Assembly (NCBI RefSeq): GCF_000720135.1
Contig: NZ_JOIU01000031.1
Coordinates: 1-64,000, forward strand
Origin: Streptomyces sp. NRRL S-1022
GTDB lineage: Bacteria > Actinomycetota > Actinomycetes > Streptomycetales > Streptomycetaceae
Reading direction: 5' to 3'
DNA length: 64,000 bases
The notes under the pieces are model-generated. The model worked only from the letters and a program-made list of their open reading frames with translations. It did not search any database and was not told the origin of the DNA. Both the position numbers and the translations under genes were made by a program. Shown here one piece after another: positions 1 through 8,528 of this stretch. The first letter of the stretch is position 1. Each line of letters begins with the position of its first letter.

Positions 1-631
1 AGACCCTGCTCCAAGCCCTGCTCCCGCCCTTCTTCCCGTACCTGCTCGGCCAGCGGGTGTCGCCAGAAGTACTGGATCGCCGTCATCAATTCCCTCCACA
101 TCTGCTTCGCCTGGGGGTCGGCCAGGCAGGAGTCGACGAACTGCACGAAGACTGCGGCACTGTCGGGGTCGATGGTCCGCAAACGCGGCGGCCAGGGATT
201 CCAGTATGGCCGGAGCCTGCGGCCCACGCCCGTGTGTCATCGCCGACAGCACCGCAAGAGGGACATCCCGCTCGGCCTGCCGCTCGTCCGCGATCACCGG
301 CACGTTGTCCGGCCCCAGCACCAGCGGACGCACCGTCAGCGACTCCCACCCCCGGGAAACCGAGCCGGATCGGACGCGAGGCCCACGTCGCCGTGGCACT
401 GCTCTGCGTGATCACGATCAGCACCGGCTCACACCGGTACTTCTCGTACAGGTACGACAGGTAGTACGGCCAACTGCCCCGCTTCCGGTCGTCCACCCTG
501 CCCTGCGACTCCACCACGAACAGGTAGGCGCCCTCGTCCGTCTCCGCCCGCAACAGCGTGTCCATTCAACGCCGCGATTTCTGATCCTTCTGGAAGATCT
601 GGTGCAGCGCCTCATGCGACGAGCCGACCAT
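1..631 (-). pseudogene. Decayed Rpn-like (PD-(D/E)XK family) protein gene, runs off the left edge
   Basis: Homology to a common Streptomyces hypothetical family can be followed through three reading frames. It starts at ATG 631 with a HEALHQIF motif. The frame meets TGA at 566-568, directly followed in frame by MDTLLRAETDEGAY and VVESQG (the ExQ part of a PD-(D/E)XK-like core). Family members as I recall them have roughly 40-60 more residues between these two parts, so an internal deletion is likely. The frame then shifts near 345-352 (a C-rich run) to give ESLTVRPLVLGPDNVPVIAD, and shifts again near 180-186 (a TTT run) to give RTIDPDSAAVFVQFVDSCL, which is open to base 1. The ATG overlaps the stop of the anti-sigma gene (TGATG). 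Sequencing error could explain a homopolymer shift but not the nonsense codon plus deletion. Confidence 0.7.
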
Positions 632-1041
632 CACGCCACCCCCAGCTCGCACCACACGTACTTCCCCCGGTCCCCGAGCCGCGCCGACGGCTGCCAGCCC
701 CAGTCCCGGGCGCACGCCACCACCAGGCCCAGCCCGCGCCCCGCCTCCGACTCCAGCACCTGCCCCAACGGCACCGGCGGCTCCGGCGGCTCCGGGTCCG
801 TGTCCCACGCCCCGATCCACACCACCCCCTCCCGGGAGCGCCTCACCCGCAACGCCGCCGGCCCCTTGGTGTGCCGCACCGCGTTCGACACCAACTCCGT
901 GGCGAGGAGTTCCGCCGTCTCCACCAACCCCGCCAGGTCGTGCATCGTCAGGATCGCGCGCAGGGTGCGGCGGCAGACGGTCACCGCTCTCAGGTCGTTG
1001 GGGATGTAGAGCGTGTAGTCCCAGGGTTCGTTCTCGGGCAT
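631..1041 (-). CDS. ATP-binding protein, RsbW/SpoIIAB-like anti-sigma regulator
   Basis: A 136-residue single-domain HATPase_c protein. Residues about 45-60 (ELLATELVSNAVRHT) form the N-box and a later GRGLGLV segment is the G-box of GHKL ATPases. Proteins of this size act as serine kinases/anti-sigma factors or as orphan partners of WhiJ/AbaA-type regulators. It diverges from the XRE/DUF397 pair at 1245-2302, an arrangement repeated many times in Streptomyces genomes and tied to development and antibiotic control. Target sigma factor unknown. Its stop codon overlaps the start of the decayed gene downstream. Confidence 0.85.
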   Translation of the reverse strand: MPENEPWDYTLYIPNDLRAVTVCRRTLRAILTMHDLAGLVETAELLATELVSNAVRHTKGPAALRVRRSREGVVWIGAWDTDPEPPEPPVPLGQVLESEAGRGLGLVVACARDWGWQPSARLGDRGKYVWCELGVA

Positions 1042-1244
1042 GGCTCAGTAACTCCAGTCGGTGAGTGTGGTTTCCGCGCGCGGTGGCATTGCCGTAGCCG
1101 TCGTGGCAGGACGGCACGGTGCACTTCCGGTACGTATTCGATCTGTCACCGACGGTAGAGCATAAATTTTTGCTGACGCAAGCCGTCGCGTAATCTGTCG
1201 CCCCAACGAGGCACTGCGTCAGAGTCGTTGAGTGTGGAGGGCAC

Positions 1245-2096
1245 GTGTCACCGAGGAGCCAACCCACGGCACGGCAGGTGCGCCTGGGGACAGAGCTGCG
1301 CAGGCTGCGGGAGTCGGCCGGCTTGAAGGCCCGGGAAGTGGCAGCGTTGCTCAGTTCGACCTCGGCTCAGATGAGCCAGGTCGAAGCGGGCCTGGCGGGC
1401 GTCAGCGAGGAGCGGGTACGGCGTCTCGCCGCCCACTACGCCTGTGCGGATGAGGAGTTGATCGACGCGCTGGTCGCGATGGCCACCGATCGCACACACG
1501 GCTGGTGGGAGGAGTACCGGGGAGTGCTCCCTCCGGTCTTTCTGGACGTCGCCGAGACCGAGCATCACGCCACGTTCCTGCGGGAGGTCGTCACCAGCCA
1601 CGTCCCGGGCCTGCTCCAGACTCCGGACTACGCCCGCGCCGTCTTCGGTTACATGGTCCCGGAGCTTCCGAAGAGCGAACTGGAGCCTCGGGTGGAGCAC
1701 CGGATGAGGCGCAAATCCGTGCTGGAGCGTGACGTTCCCGTCCCCTACGAGACGGTCGTCCATGAGGCGGCGCTGCGCATCCTTGTATCGGACCGCCAAG
1801 CCGCTCGGCACCAGCTCCAGGAAGTGTTGCGAGCCATCGAGCATGGGCATGTCACTGTGCGGGTCATCCCTTTCACGAAGGAGGGGTTCGCCGGAGCCGG
1901 TATCGAGATGGTGTACGTGGGCGGGCCGCTGCCCCGGTTGGACACGGTGCTGCGCGACGCGCCCCACGGCACCGCCTTCATCGATGCCGAATCCCAGCTG
2001 GCGCGCTTCCGGGACCTGCTCAATAAGGTGACGAAGGCAGCGCTGCAGCCCGTGGAGTCGCGGGATTTCATCCACCGCATGATCAAGGAACTGTGA
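1245..2096 (+). CDS. XRE-family regulator with DUF5753 (WhiJ/AbaA-like)
   Basis: A 283-residue protein. Residues about 15-70 form an XRE helix-turn-helix (GTELRRLRESAGLKAREVA, then SAQMSQVEAG). Residues about 95-275 match the DUF5753 ligand/partner-like domain (PGLLQTPDYARAVF; VRVIPF). Start is GTG at 1245. It lies 203 bp from the divergent anti-sigma gene and is followed immediately by a DUF397 gene; the three form the classic whiJ/abaA-like cassette. By analogy it represses or modulates a developmental or secondary-metabolic target until relieved by the DUF397 partner. The actual target is not visible here. Confidence 0.9.
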   Translation: MSPRSQPTARQVRLGTELRRLRESAGLKAREVAALLSSTSAQMSQVEAGLAGVSEERVRRLAAHYACADEELIDALVAMATDRTHGWWEEYRGVLPPVFLDVAETEHHATFLREVVTSHVPGLLQTPDYARAVFGYMVPELPKSELEPRVEHRMRRKSVLERDVPVPYETVVHEAALRILVSDRQAARHQLQEVLRAIEHGHVTVRVIPFTKEGFAGAGIEMVYVGGPLPRLDTVLRDAPHGTAFIDAESQLARFRDLLNKVTKAALQPVESRDFIHRMIKEL

Positions 2097-2104
2097 GGCG
2101 CCCG

Positions 2105-2302
2105 ATGAGCCAGGCCGTCCGCTGGCAGAAGTCGTCGTACTCCGGCGGAGGCGACGGCAACACCTGCGTGGAAGTCGCCCACCTCGGCACCCACATATCC
2201 ATCCGCGACTCCAAAGCCCCCGCCCGGGCCACCCTCACCTTCCCGGCCCCTGCCTTCGTCTCCTTCATCGAGGCTCTGAAGGCGCGCCCCTCCGCCGGCT
2301 GA
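2105..2302 (+). CDS. DUF397 small protein, partner of the XRE regulator
   Basis: A 65-residue DUF397 protein with the family opening RWQKSSYSGGGDGNTCVEVA and a later ISIRDSK segment. DUF397 proteins (BldB/WhiJ-associated) sit next to XRE regulators and are thought to antagonise them. I chose ATG 2105 because GAGG lies six bases upstream. A GTG at 2093 overlapping the stop of the XRE gene (GTGA) would add four residues and is also possible; either start implies translational coupling. Confidence 0.88.
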   Translation: MSQAVRWQKSSYSGGGDGNTCVEVAHLGTHISIRDSKAPARATLTFPAPAFVSFIEALKARPSAG

Positions 2303-2350
2303 GGGAGTCGTCGGGCCGTCGCGTCGATTCCGGTCGTTCACGCGGTTCAG

Positions 2351-2372
2351 GCTTGACCTGATCACGTCAAGC
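2351..2372. promoter_or_regulatory. 22-bp near-perfect palindrome upstream of the M14 carboxypeptidase
   Basis: GCTTGAC and GTCAAGC arms flank an inner TGATCA, with one mismatched pair between arm and centre. It lies about 120 bp upstream of the carboxypeptidase start and contains a TTGAC that could serve as a -35. This is a candidate operator; the regulator is unknown and no terminator-like T run follows. Confidence 0.35.
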
Positions 2373-2490
2373 ACTCACCATGAGCGCCAACCCGCACAGC
2401 GGTTCCACAGGAAGCCCCACCCAAGGCCCCGGTGGACCGTACTCGCACGTCGCACGCGAACACCCCACCTCCACCCCACAAGGAGAGTTC

Positions 2491-3837
2491 ATGCGACTTC
2501 GCATCCGCGGCTCCGGTGCGCGTGGCAGCAGACGTACCGCCGCTCTCGGCGCGCTGCTGGCCCTCGCCCTCGCCGCCCCCGTGTCGGCCACCGTCGGCCA
2601 GGCCGCCCGTGCCGACGGCGTCCGGAAGGCCGTACCCACCGATGACGACATCCGGCAGTACGAGATCCAGCGGAGCACGACTCCCGTGACGCGTACGGCC
2701 ATCCAGGCGGCCGGCGTCACCGTCGACCAGGCCGACGAGGAGAGCGTCGTCGTGTCCGGGCGGGCGGAGCAGATCCGCAGGCTGCGCCGCATGGGGTACG
2801 ACGTCCAGCCGTTGGGCGCCGCCCCGCAGCGGTCCGGGGCGCGGCTCTACGACTTCCCCAGCGCCGACTCGAAGTACCACAACTACGCCGAGATGAACGC
2901 CGAGATCGACCAGCGGCTGGCCGCCTACCCGGGCATCATGAGCAAGCGGGTGATCGGGAAGTCGTACCAGGGCCGGGACATCGTCGCCATCAAGGTCAGT
3001 GACAACGTCGGCACCGACGAGGACGAGCCCGAGGTGCTGTTCACCGCTCACCAGCACGCACGCGAGCACCTGACGGTGGAGATGGCGCTCTATCTGTTGC
3101 GTGAACTGGGCGCGGGGTACGGGTCCGACCCGCGGATCACCAGCATCGTCAACAGTCGCGAGATCTGGATCCTCCCCGATCTGAACCCGGACGGGGGCGA
3201 GTACGACATCGCCAGCGGGTCGTACCGGTCCTGGCGCAAGAACCGGCAGCCCAACTCCGGCTCCTCGAACGTCGGTACGGACCTCAACCGGAACTGGAAC
3301 TACAAGTGGGGCTGCTGCGGCGGGTCGTCGGGGTCGACGTCCTCCGAGACCTATCGCGGGGCCGCCGCCGAGTCCGCGCCCGAGGTGAAGGTCGTCTCCG
3401 ACTTCGTGCGCAGCCGGGTCGTCGGGGGCAAGCAGCAGATCAAGGCCGGGATCGACTTCCACACCTACAGCGAGCTGGTGCTGTGGCCGTTCGGGTGGAC
3501 GTACAACGACACCGCCACCGGAATGACCGCGGACGATGCCGCCGCCTTCAAGGCCGTGGGCCAGAAGATGGCCACCAGCAACGGGTACACGGCGGAGCAG
3601 TCGAGCGACCTGTACATCACCGACGGGTCCATCGACGACTACCTCTGGGGCGTGCACAAGATCTTCGACTACACGTTCGAGATGTATCCGACGTCCAGTT
3701 GGGACGGAGGGTTCTACCCGCCCGACGAGGTCATCGAGCGGGAGACCTCCCGGAACAAGGACGCCGTGTTGCAGCTGCTGGAGAACGCCGACTGCATGTA
3801 CCGGTCGATCGGCAAGGCCGCCCAGTACTGCAGTTAG
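2491..3837 (+). CDS. Secreted zinc carboxypeptidase, M14 family
   Basis: A 448-residue secreted metallocarboxypeptidase. A basic N-terminus ([14 protein letters not shown]) followed by [16 protein letters not shown] is a clear signal peptide. The zinc site is HQHAREH (H-x-x-E) with the third ligand in DFHTYSE. Substrate-binding residues lie in [10 protein letters not shown], and the catalytic Glu is likely in YTFEMYP. The first about 90 mature residues resemble an M14 prodomain. Start 2491 was chosen because AAGGAGAG stands directly before it; the frame is open upstream to 2380 but that extension precedes the signal peptide and lacks support. Confidence 0.93.
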   Translation: MRLRIRGSGARGSRRTAALGALLALALAAPVSATVGQAARADGVRKAVPTDDDIRQYEIQRSTTPVTRTAIQAAGVTVDQADEESVVVSGRAEQIRRLRRMGYDVQPLGAAPQRSGARLYDFPSADSKYHNYAEMNAEIDQRLAAYPGIMSKRVIGKSYQGRDIVAIKVSDNVGTDEDEPEVLFTAHQHAREHLTVEMALYLLRELGAGYGSDPRITSIVNSREIWILPDLNPDGGEYDIASGSYRSWRKNRQPNSGSSNVGTDLNRNWNYKWGCCGGSSGSTSSETYRGAAAESAPEVKVVSDFVRSRVVGGKQQIKAGIDFHTYSELVLWPFGWTYNDTATGMTADDAAAFKAVGQKMATSNGYTAEQSSDLYITDGSIDDYLWGVHKIFDYTFEMYPTSSWDGGFYPPDEVIERETSRNKDAVLQLLENADCMYRSIGKAAQYCS

Positions 3838-3840
3838 CGG

Positions 3841-4395
3841 TCAGGCCTCCTCGAAGTAGGCGTCGAGCACCGCGTCGAGCTGCTCGTCCCACTCCTTGAA
3901 GCGCGCCCTGGCCGCCGCCTCGATCTCGATCGGGTACCAGCGGCGGTCAGGCGTGTGCACGGTGATCGTGTAGCGCTTGCCGAAGCGGGGCGACTCCGTC
4001 TCCACGGCGGCGATCTCGTCCCAGCGGAACTCGCAGGCCTCCTCGTCCAGGCTGAGGCGGACGCCCCTGCGGTCGGCCACTATCCTCGCCCGGCGGTCGG
4101 ACGCCTCGAAGACCGGGCCGTCGCCCGGGGGTTCCTCGTCGTCCGCCGGTTCTTCGGCCGTCGGCTCCTCGGCCGCCTCGGGTGCCGACTCCTCGGCCGC
4201 CGGCTCCGGCGCCCCGTCCCCCGGCTCCTTCGTGACCGCACCCGAAGGCGCCGGACCCGAGGGCGTCGGTCCCGAAGGCGCCGGCCCCGTGATCCCCGGG
4301 ATGAAGGCCGGGTCGAAACCGGCGCCCGTCACGGGCTCGGCCTTCAACGGCTCGCCCTCCGACGGCTTGCTGCCTGATCCTATGCGCTGCTCCAC
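3841..4395 (-). CDS. Hypothetical acidic, Pro/Ala-rich protein with C-terminal PH-like domain
   Basis: A 184-residue protein without signal peptide or membrane segment. Residues about 35-95 are low-complexity and strongly acidic (repeated AEESAPEAAEEP-type runs). Residues about 100-180 form a compact domain (RARIVADRRGVRLSLDEEA, FRWDEIAAVE, RWYPIEIEA) resembling the small PH-like folds of many actinomycete hypothetical proteins. It ends three bases from the stop of the convergent carboxypeptidase gene. Function unknown. Confidence 0.75.
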   Translation of the reverse strand: MEQRIGSGSKPSEGEPLKAEPVTGAGFDPAFIPGITGPAPSGPTPSGPAPSGAVTKEPGDGAPEPAAEESAPEAAEEPTAEEPADDEEPPGDGPVFEASDRRARIVADRRGVRLSLDEEACEFRWDEIAAVETESPRFGKRYTITVHTPDRRWYPIEIEAAARARFKEWDEQLDAVLDAYFEEA

Positions 4396-4432
4396 GGCGG
4401 CAGTATGGACGACTTCCCTGTGCCGGAACCAG

Positions 4433-5962
4433 TCAGCTCACGAACACGCCGGCCACCGCCGCCACCGCGAACCCCGCCAGTGACAGCACCGATTCGAGGA
4501 CCGTCCAGGTCCGCAGCGTGTCCCGCTCGCTGATGCCGAAGTACTTGGCCACCATCCAGAAGCCGCCGTCGTTGACGTGCGAGGCGAAAATGGAACCCGC
4601 CGAGATGGCCATGATGACGAGGGCGGCGAAGGCCTGGGAGTGGTGGCCCTCCGTCAGCAGCGGGGCCACGATGCCCGCCGTGGTCACGATCGCCACCGTC
4701 GCCGAGCCCTGGGCGACCCGCAGCACGAGCGAGATCAGGTACGACAGGACGATCACCGGCAGGCCCACGTCGTGCAAGGTGTCCGACAGGGCCTGGGCGA
4801 CCCCGCCGGCCTTGAGCACGGCACCGAAGACCCCGCCCGCGCCGACCACCAGCAGGATGTTGCCGACCGGCTTGAGCGAGGAGGTCGACACCGCCTCCAG
4901 GGAGGCGCGGGACCAGCCGCGCCGGATACCGAGGAGGTAGTAGGCGAGGAGCAGGGCCAGGGTCAGGGCGACGAAGGGGCTGCCGAAGAACTCCAGGACC
5001 GAGCGGCCCGGGGACGGGCTCAGGGCGATCGAGGAGAAGGTCGCGGCGAGGATCAGCAGCAGGGGCGTACCGATGATGGCGAGGACCGTGCCGAGCGGTA
5101 CCGGCTCCTCCTGCGGTGCCACGCCCTGGGCGCGCTGCTCCTCCAGCACCGCGCGCCGCGCCTCCTGGGCCGCCTCGGCCATGTCCTGCGGTACCGCGAC
5201 GAAGACGCGCCGGCCGATCCACGCGGCGTACGCCCAGGCGGCGAGTACGGCGGGCAGGCCGCAGACGGCGCCCATGAGAATGACCCAGCCGAGCTGGACG
5301 TGCAGCAGTCCAGCGGCGGCGACCGGGCCGGGGTGCGGGGGCAGGAAGGCGTGGGTCATGGAGAGGCCGGCGAGGAGCGGGAGGCAGTACAGGAGGATCG
5401 AGCGGCCGGAGCGCCGGGCTGCCGCGTAGACGATCGGGGCCAGGACGAAGATGCCGACGTCGAAGAAGACGGGGATGCCGAAGACCAGGCCGGTCAGGCC
5501 CATCGCGAGGGGGGCCCGGCGCTCGCCGAACAGGGCGAGCAGGCGCGAGGCCAGGACTTCGGCGCCGCCGCTGACCTCCAGGATCGCGCCGAGCATGGTG
5601 CCGAGGCCGATGATGATCGCGACGTGGCCGAGGATGCCGCCCATGCCGGACTCGATGGTGGAGACGGCGTCGGAGCGCTGCACGGTGCCGAAGAGTTCGG
5701 TGACCGACAGGCCGGCCAGCAGGCCCACGGCCACGGAGACGGCGAGCAGGGCGACGAACGGCTGGAGCCGCACCTTGATGATCAGGAAGAGGAGCAGGGC
5801 TATGCCGAGGGCGGCGACCGTGAGGAGGCCGGCGGTGCCGTCGAGGAGGAGGAGCAGGCCTCCGGTGTGCGGGGGCGGGGCGGGAGCGGGGGCCGTCGCG
5901 GCGAGCGGGAAGGACGGCGCCGGGAAGGACGGTGCGGAGAAGGACGGTGCGGAGAAGGACAT
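4433..5962 (-). CDS. GntP-family sugar-acid/H+ symporter
   Basis: A 509-residue integral membrane protein with about 12-14 hydrophobic segments. GntP hallmarks include GMGGILGHVAIIIGLGTMLG and NILLVVGAGGVFGAVLKA. The family imports gluconate and related aldonic acids with protons. Gene order (permease, RidA, IclR, PfkB kinase) and the divergent deacylase and PLP-lyase genes suggest the substrate is an amino-sugar acid such as glucosaminate or its N-acetyl form (inference). ATG 5962 has GAGGA seven bases upstream. The N-terminus is unusual: a Ser/Ala/Pro/Phe repeat encoded by a 15-bp tandem repeat. Confidence 0.9.
   Translation of the reverse strand: MSFSAPSFSAPSFPAPSFPLAATAPAPAPPPHTGGLLLLLDGTAGLLTVAALGIALLLFLIIKVRLQPFVALLAVSVAVGLLAGLSVTELFGTVQRSDAVSTIESGMGGILGHVAIIIGLGTMLGAILEVSGGAEVLASRLLALFGERRAPLAMGLTGLVFGIPVFFDVGIFVLAPIVYAAARRSGRSILLYCLPLLAGLSMTHAFLPPHPGPVAAAGLLHVQLGWVILMGAVCGLPAVLAAWAYAAWIGRRVFVAVPQDMAEAAQEARRAVLEEQRAQGVAPQEEPVPLGTVLAIIGTPLLLILAATFSSIALSPSPGRSVLEFFGSPFVALTLALLLAYYLLGIRRGWSRASLEAVSTSSLKPVGNILLVVGAGGVFGAVLKAGGVAQALSDTLHDVGLPVIVLSYLISLVLRVAQGSATVAIVTTAGIVAPLLTEGHHSQAFAALVIMAISAGSIFASHVNDGGFWMVAKYFGISERDTLRTWTVLESVLSLAGFAVAAVAGVFVS
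5909..5960. repeat. 15-bp tandem repeat, about 3.5 copies, at the 5' end of the gntP-like gene
   Basis: Units begin at 5909, 5924, 5939 and 5954 (partial). The consensus reads GAAGGACGGTGCGGA, the first copy differing at the third and last positions. Being a multiple of three it stays in frame and encodes the repeated PSFSA/PSFPA residues just after the start codon, so copy number could vary without breaking the gene. Confidence 0.85.
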
Positions 5963-6078
5963 ACGGGGGTCCTCTACGTAAATGCATACTGCTTTCGGGC
6001 AGGGGGGAGCGCGGCACGGCGCCCCGGAGGGTGCCGTGCCGGACAGGGTGTGCGGGGAGTGCGGGGGGTGAGGGGCCG

Positions 6079-6489
6079 TCAGCCGAGTACGGCGAGGGCG
6101 TCGATCTCGACGAGGAGGCCGGCCGGCAGACCGACGTAGACCGTCGTGCGGGCGGCGGGCGGCTGGGTGAGGCCCTGCTCCTCGAAGTAGGCGTTGTAGA
6201 TCTCGTTCATCTCGGCGAAGTGGGCCGTGTCGGTGAGGTAGACGCGGATCATCATCACGTCGTCCCAGCCGGCGCCGCCCTCCTCCAGGATCGCCTTGAC
6301 GTTGGCGAGGGTCTGGAGGGTCTGCTCGCGCAGCGAGGGGCCGGCGGGCGTCGGGGGCCTGCCCTCCTCGGCGGGCAGGAAGCCGACCTGGCCGGCGACC
6401 TGGAGGATGTTGCCCTTCTTCACGCCGTGCGAGAACTTCGCGGGCGGGGTGGTGTGGGTCTTCGGGGTGAGGGCGATCTTGTCGGTCAT
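6079..6489 (-). CDS. RidA/YjgF-family enamine/imine deaminase
   Basis: A 136-residue RidA-family protein (GNILQVAGQVGF near the middle, then MIRVYLTD and AARTTVYVGLP containing the Arg used for substrate binding). RidA hydrolyses reactive 2-aminoacrylate-type enamines/imines released by PLP-dependent dehydratases. Its start overlaps the stop of the iclR gene by four bases (ATGA), so it is co-translated with the regulator and kinase. It probably serves the PLP enzyme at 8529, whose ammonia-lyase reaction would pass through an enamine. Confidence 0.93.
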   Translation of the reverse strand: MTDKIALTPKTHTTPPAKFSHGVKKGNILQVAGQVGFLPAEEGRPPTPAGPSLREQTLQTLANVKAILEEGGAGWDDVMMIRVYLTDTAHFAEMNEIYNAYFEEQGLTQPPAARTTVYVGLPAGLLVEIDALAVLG

Positions 6490-7250
6490 ACGGTGGGGTC
6501 CTTCACTGGAGTTCTTCCGGAGTACTCGCCGCTGATCGCGTCCGCCGTGCGGCGTACCAGCGGGAGCAGGCTGAGGAGTTCCTCGGCGGTGACGACCACG
6601 TTCGGCGCGGACACCGACATGGCGGCGACCACGCGGCCGTCGGCGCCGCGGACGGGGGCGGCGACGCAGTTGATGGACTCCTCGTGGCCACCGAGGTCGG
6701 CGGCCCAGCCCTGTTCGCGCACCGTGGCCAGTTCCTTCAGGAAGGCGTCGGCGTTCGGGGTCGAGCGGGGCGTGTAGAGGGGGTAGTCGAGCCGCTCGGC
6801 GAGGGCGCGGCGCTCGGGTTCGGGGAGGTCGGCGAGGAGCAGCTTGGCCACGGCGGCGACGGTGATCGCGACGGGTTTGCCGATCCGGGAGTACATGCGG
6901 ACCGGGTAGCGGCTGTCGACCTTGTCGATGTAGAGGACCTCGCCCTCCTCGTGGACGGCGAGGTGGACGGTGTGTCCGCAGTCTTCGTTGAGCCGTACCA
7001 GGTGGGGGTGGGCGATCTCGCGGATGTCGAGGTTCTCCATCGCCTCCTGGGCGAGGGCGAAGAGGCGGGCGCCGAGCCGGTAGCGCTGGTCGGACTGGCG
7101 GTAGACCAGGCCGTGTTCGTTCAGGGTGCGCAGGAGGCGGAGGGCCGTGGACTTGTGCACGCCGAGGCGGTCGGCGACCTGGCCGAGGTCGGCGGGGCCC
7201 TCGGCGAGCAGCGGAAGGATGCTCAGGGCGCGGTCGACGGTCTGACTCAT
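6486..7250 (-). CDS. IclR-family transcriptional regulator
   Basis: 254 residues: N-terminal winged helix (QTVDRALSILPLLAEG; VADRLGVHKSTALRLLRTL) and a C-terminal effector domain (KVDSRYPVRMYSRIG; SINCVAAPVRGADGRVVAAMSVSAP). IclR/KdgR-type proteins commonly sense sugar acids or keto acids. ATG 7250 overlaps the stop of the kinase gene (ATGA), and the gene overlaps ridA downstream. The inverted repeat at 8490-8514 in the divergent promoter region is its likely operator. Confidence 0.92.
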   Translation of the reverse strand: MSQTVDRALSILPLLAEGPADLGQVADRLGVHKSTALRLLRTLNEHGLVYRQSDQRYRLGARLFALAQEAMENLDIREIAHPHLVRLNEDCGHTVHLAVHEEGEVLYIDKVDSRYPVRMYSRIGKPVAITVAAVAKLLLADLPEPERRALAERLDYPLYTPRSTPNADAFLKELATVREQGWAADLGGHEESINCVAAPVRGADGRVVAAMSVSAPNVVVTAEELLSLLPLVRRTADAISGEYSGRTPVKDPTV

Positions 7251-8356
7251 GGGGTGTTCGCCTCCTCGTGGGCCTGCTCGTGGGCCTGCTCGGCCTGTGT
7301 CCAGCCGGGGCCGAGTCGAAGTCTCCCCCATGCGTCGTCGCCGAGGGCGGCGAGGCGGTCGGCGTGGTCGCGGGCCGGGGGCGGGGCGAGGTCTCCGGGG
7401 GTGGCGAGGGCGGCGGCGGCGAAGAGGTGGCCGTGGCGCAGCCGTGTCCTGAGGGGGAGCCCGCGCAGGGTCGCCGACAGGAACCCCGCGGCGAAGGCGT
7501 CCCCGGCGCCGGTGGTCGCCACGACGGCCGCGTGCAGCGCCGGTTCGAAGGCGGAGGGGGCTGCCGTGGGCCGGGGGCCGGCCGCCCGGCCCGGCGCCGA
7601 CGGGGTGCCGCCCCCCTCCGGGACGGGCGCCGCCCCGGAGGCGCGGCTGCCGGCGGCGAACGCCGTCGCTCCCCGCGCTCCCTCTTTCACCACCAGCACG
7701 TTCGGTTCCGGCAGCAGTCGCCGGACCGCTTCCGGGCCGCCCGTGACGCCCCACGCCTGCTCCGCCTCGTCGGCGCCCACGAACACGACGTCCGCGCGGC
7801 GGGCCAGGTCCAGCAGCACCCGGGGGCCCTCGTCATCGGCCCACAGGGCCGGCCGGTGGTTGACGTCGAAGGACACCAGCGGGCGTCCGGGGACGGGGGC
7901 GGTGAGGGTGTGCAGGAGGGTGCGGCACCCGGCCGACAGCGCGGCCGTGATGCCGGTCAGGTGGAGGACGCGGGCCGCGCGGGCCGCCGTGAGGTCGACG
8001 CCGGTCACGGACATCGCCGACGCCGCCGAGCCCGCCCGGTAGTACGCCACTTCGTGAGCGCCCGTACCCCGGTCGCCGGCGGTGCGGAAGTACACGCCGG
8101 TGGGCCGGGCGGGGTCCCGGCGTACGGCGGTGACGTCGACGCCGTACCCGGCGATCCGTTCCACCAGGTGGTCGCCGAAGCCGTCCGTGCCGACCCGGCC
8201 GATCCAGCGGGCGGTGTGTCCGAAGGCGGCCAGTGCGCAGGCCACGTTGGACTCGGCGCCGCCGATGGTCCGGTCGAAGGAGGGGACGTCGGCGAGGCGG
8301 CCGGGCCGGGCGGGGAGGAAGGTGACCATGGACTCGCCGAGCGTCGCCACGTCCAC
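7247..8356 (-). CDS. PfkB-family sugar kinase, probable 2-keto-3-deoxygluconate kinase
   Basis: 369 residues. GGAESNVACALAAFG near residue 35 and ATTGAGDAFAAGFL near the C-terminal third are the two PfkB signatures; the Asp of GAGD is the catalytic base. YYRAGSAASA is typical of 2-keto-3-deoxygluconate (KDG) kinases, which make KDPG. A Pro/Ala-rich insertion of about 40 residues (VPEGGGTPSAPGRAAG region) before the anion hole is unusual. GTG start 8356; it is first in a tightly overlapping kinase-iclR-ridA unit. Confidence 0.85.
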   Translation of the reverse strand: MDVATLGESMVTFLPARPGRLADVPSFDRTIGGAESNVACALAAFGHTARWIGRVGTDGFGDHLVERIAGYGVDVTAVRRDPARPTGVYFRTAGDRGTGAHEVAYYRAGSAASAMSVTGVDLTAARAARVLHLTGITAALSAGCRTLLHTLTAPVPGRPLVSFDVNHRPALWADDEGPRVLLDLARRADVVFVGADEAEQAWGVTGGPEAVRRLLPEPNVLVVKEGARGATAFAAGSRASGAAPVPEGGGTPSAPGRAAGPRPTAAPSAFEPALHAAVVATTGAGDAFAAGFLSATLRGLPLRTRLRHGHLFAAAALATPGDLAPPPARDHADRLAALGDDAWGRLRLGPGWTQAEQAHEQAHEEANTP

Positions 8357-8489
8357 GACGTCCCACGGGTGCGCAACGGCCGGGGCGTAAGCAGCGTCGT
8401 TGATGATGGCTCCTGTCGGTACCCCGGTGTCCGCTTCATTGACCCGGTGTTCGGCGAGATGCTAGACACCAGTCAGCAACGCATGCAAT

Positions 8490-8514
8490 GACCGTTGCAG
8501 AGGATGCAACGGTC
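8490..8514. promoter_or_regulatory. Perfect inverted repeat in the divergent promoter region, probable IclR operator
   Basis: GACCGTTGCA (8490-8499), 5-nt spacer, TGCAACGGTC (8505-8514). A further TGCAATG lies just upstream at 8484. It sits 14 bp before the start of the PLP enzyme gene and in the 172-bp region shared with the divergent kinase-iclR-ridA operon, where a local IclR regulator would be expected to bind. Binding is inferred. Confidence 0.6.
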
Positions 8515-8528
8515 GAGAGAGGGGCTCC

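Noticed and set aside
2380..2490. N-terminal extension of the M14 carboxypeptidase
   Set aside because: It would place 37 hydrophilic residues before a normal signal peptide; the AAGGAGAG site before 2491 decides the start.
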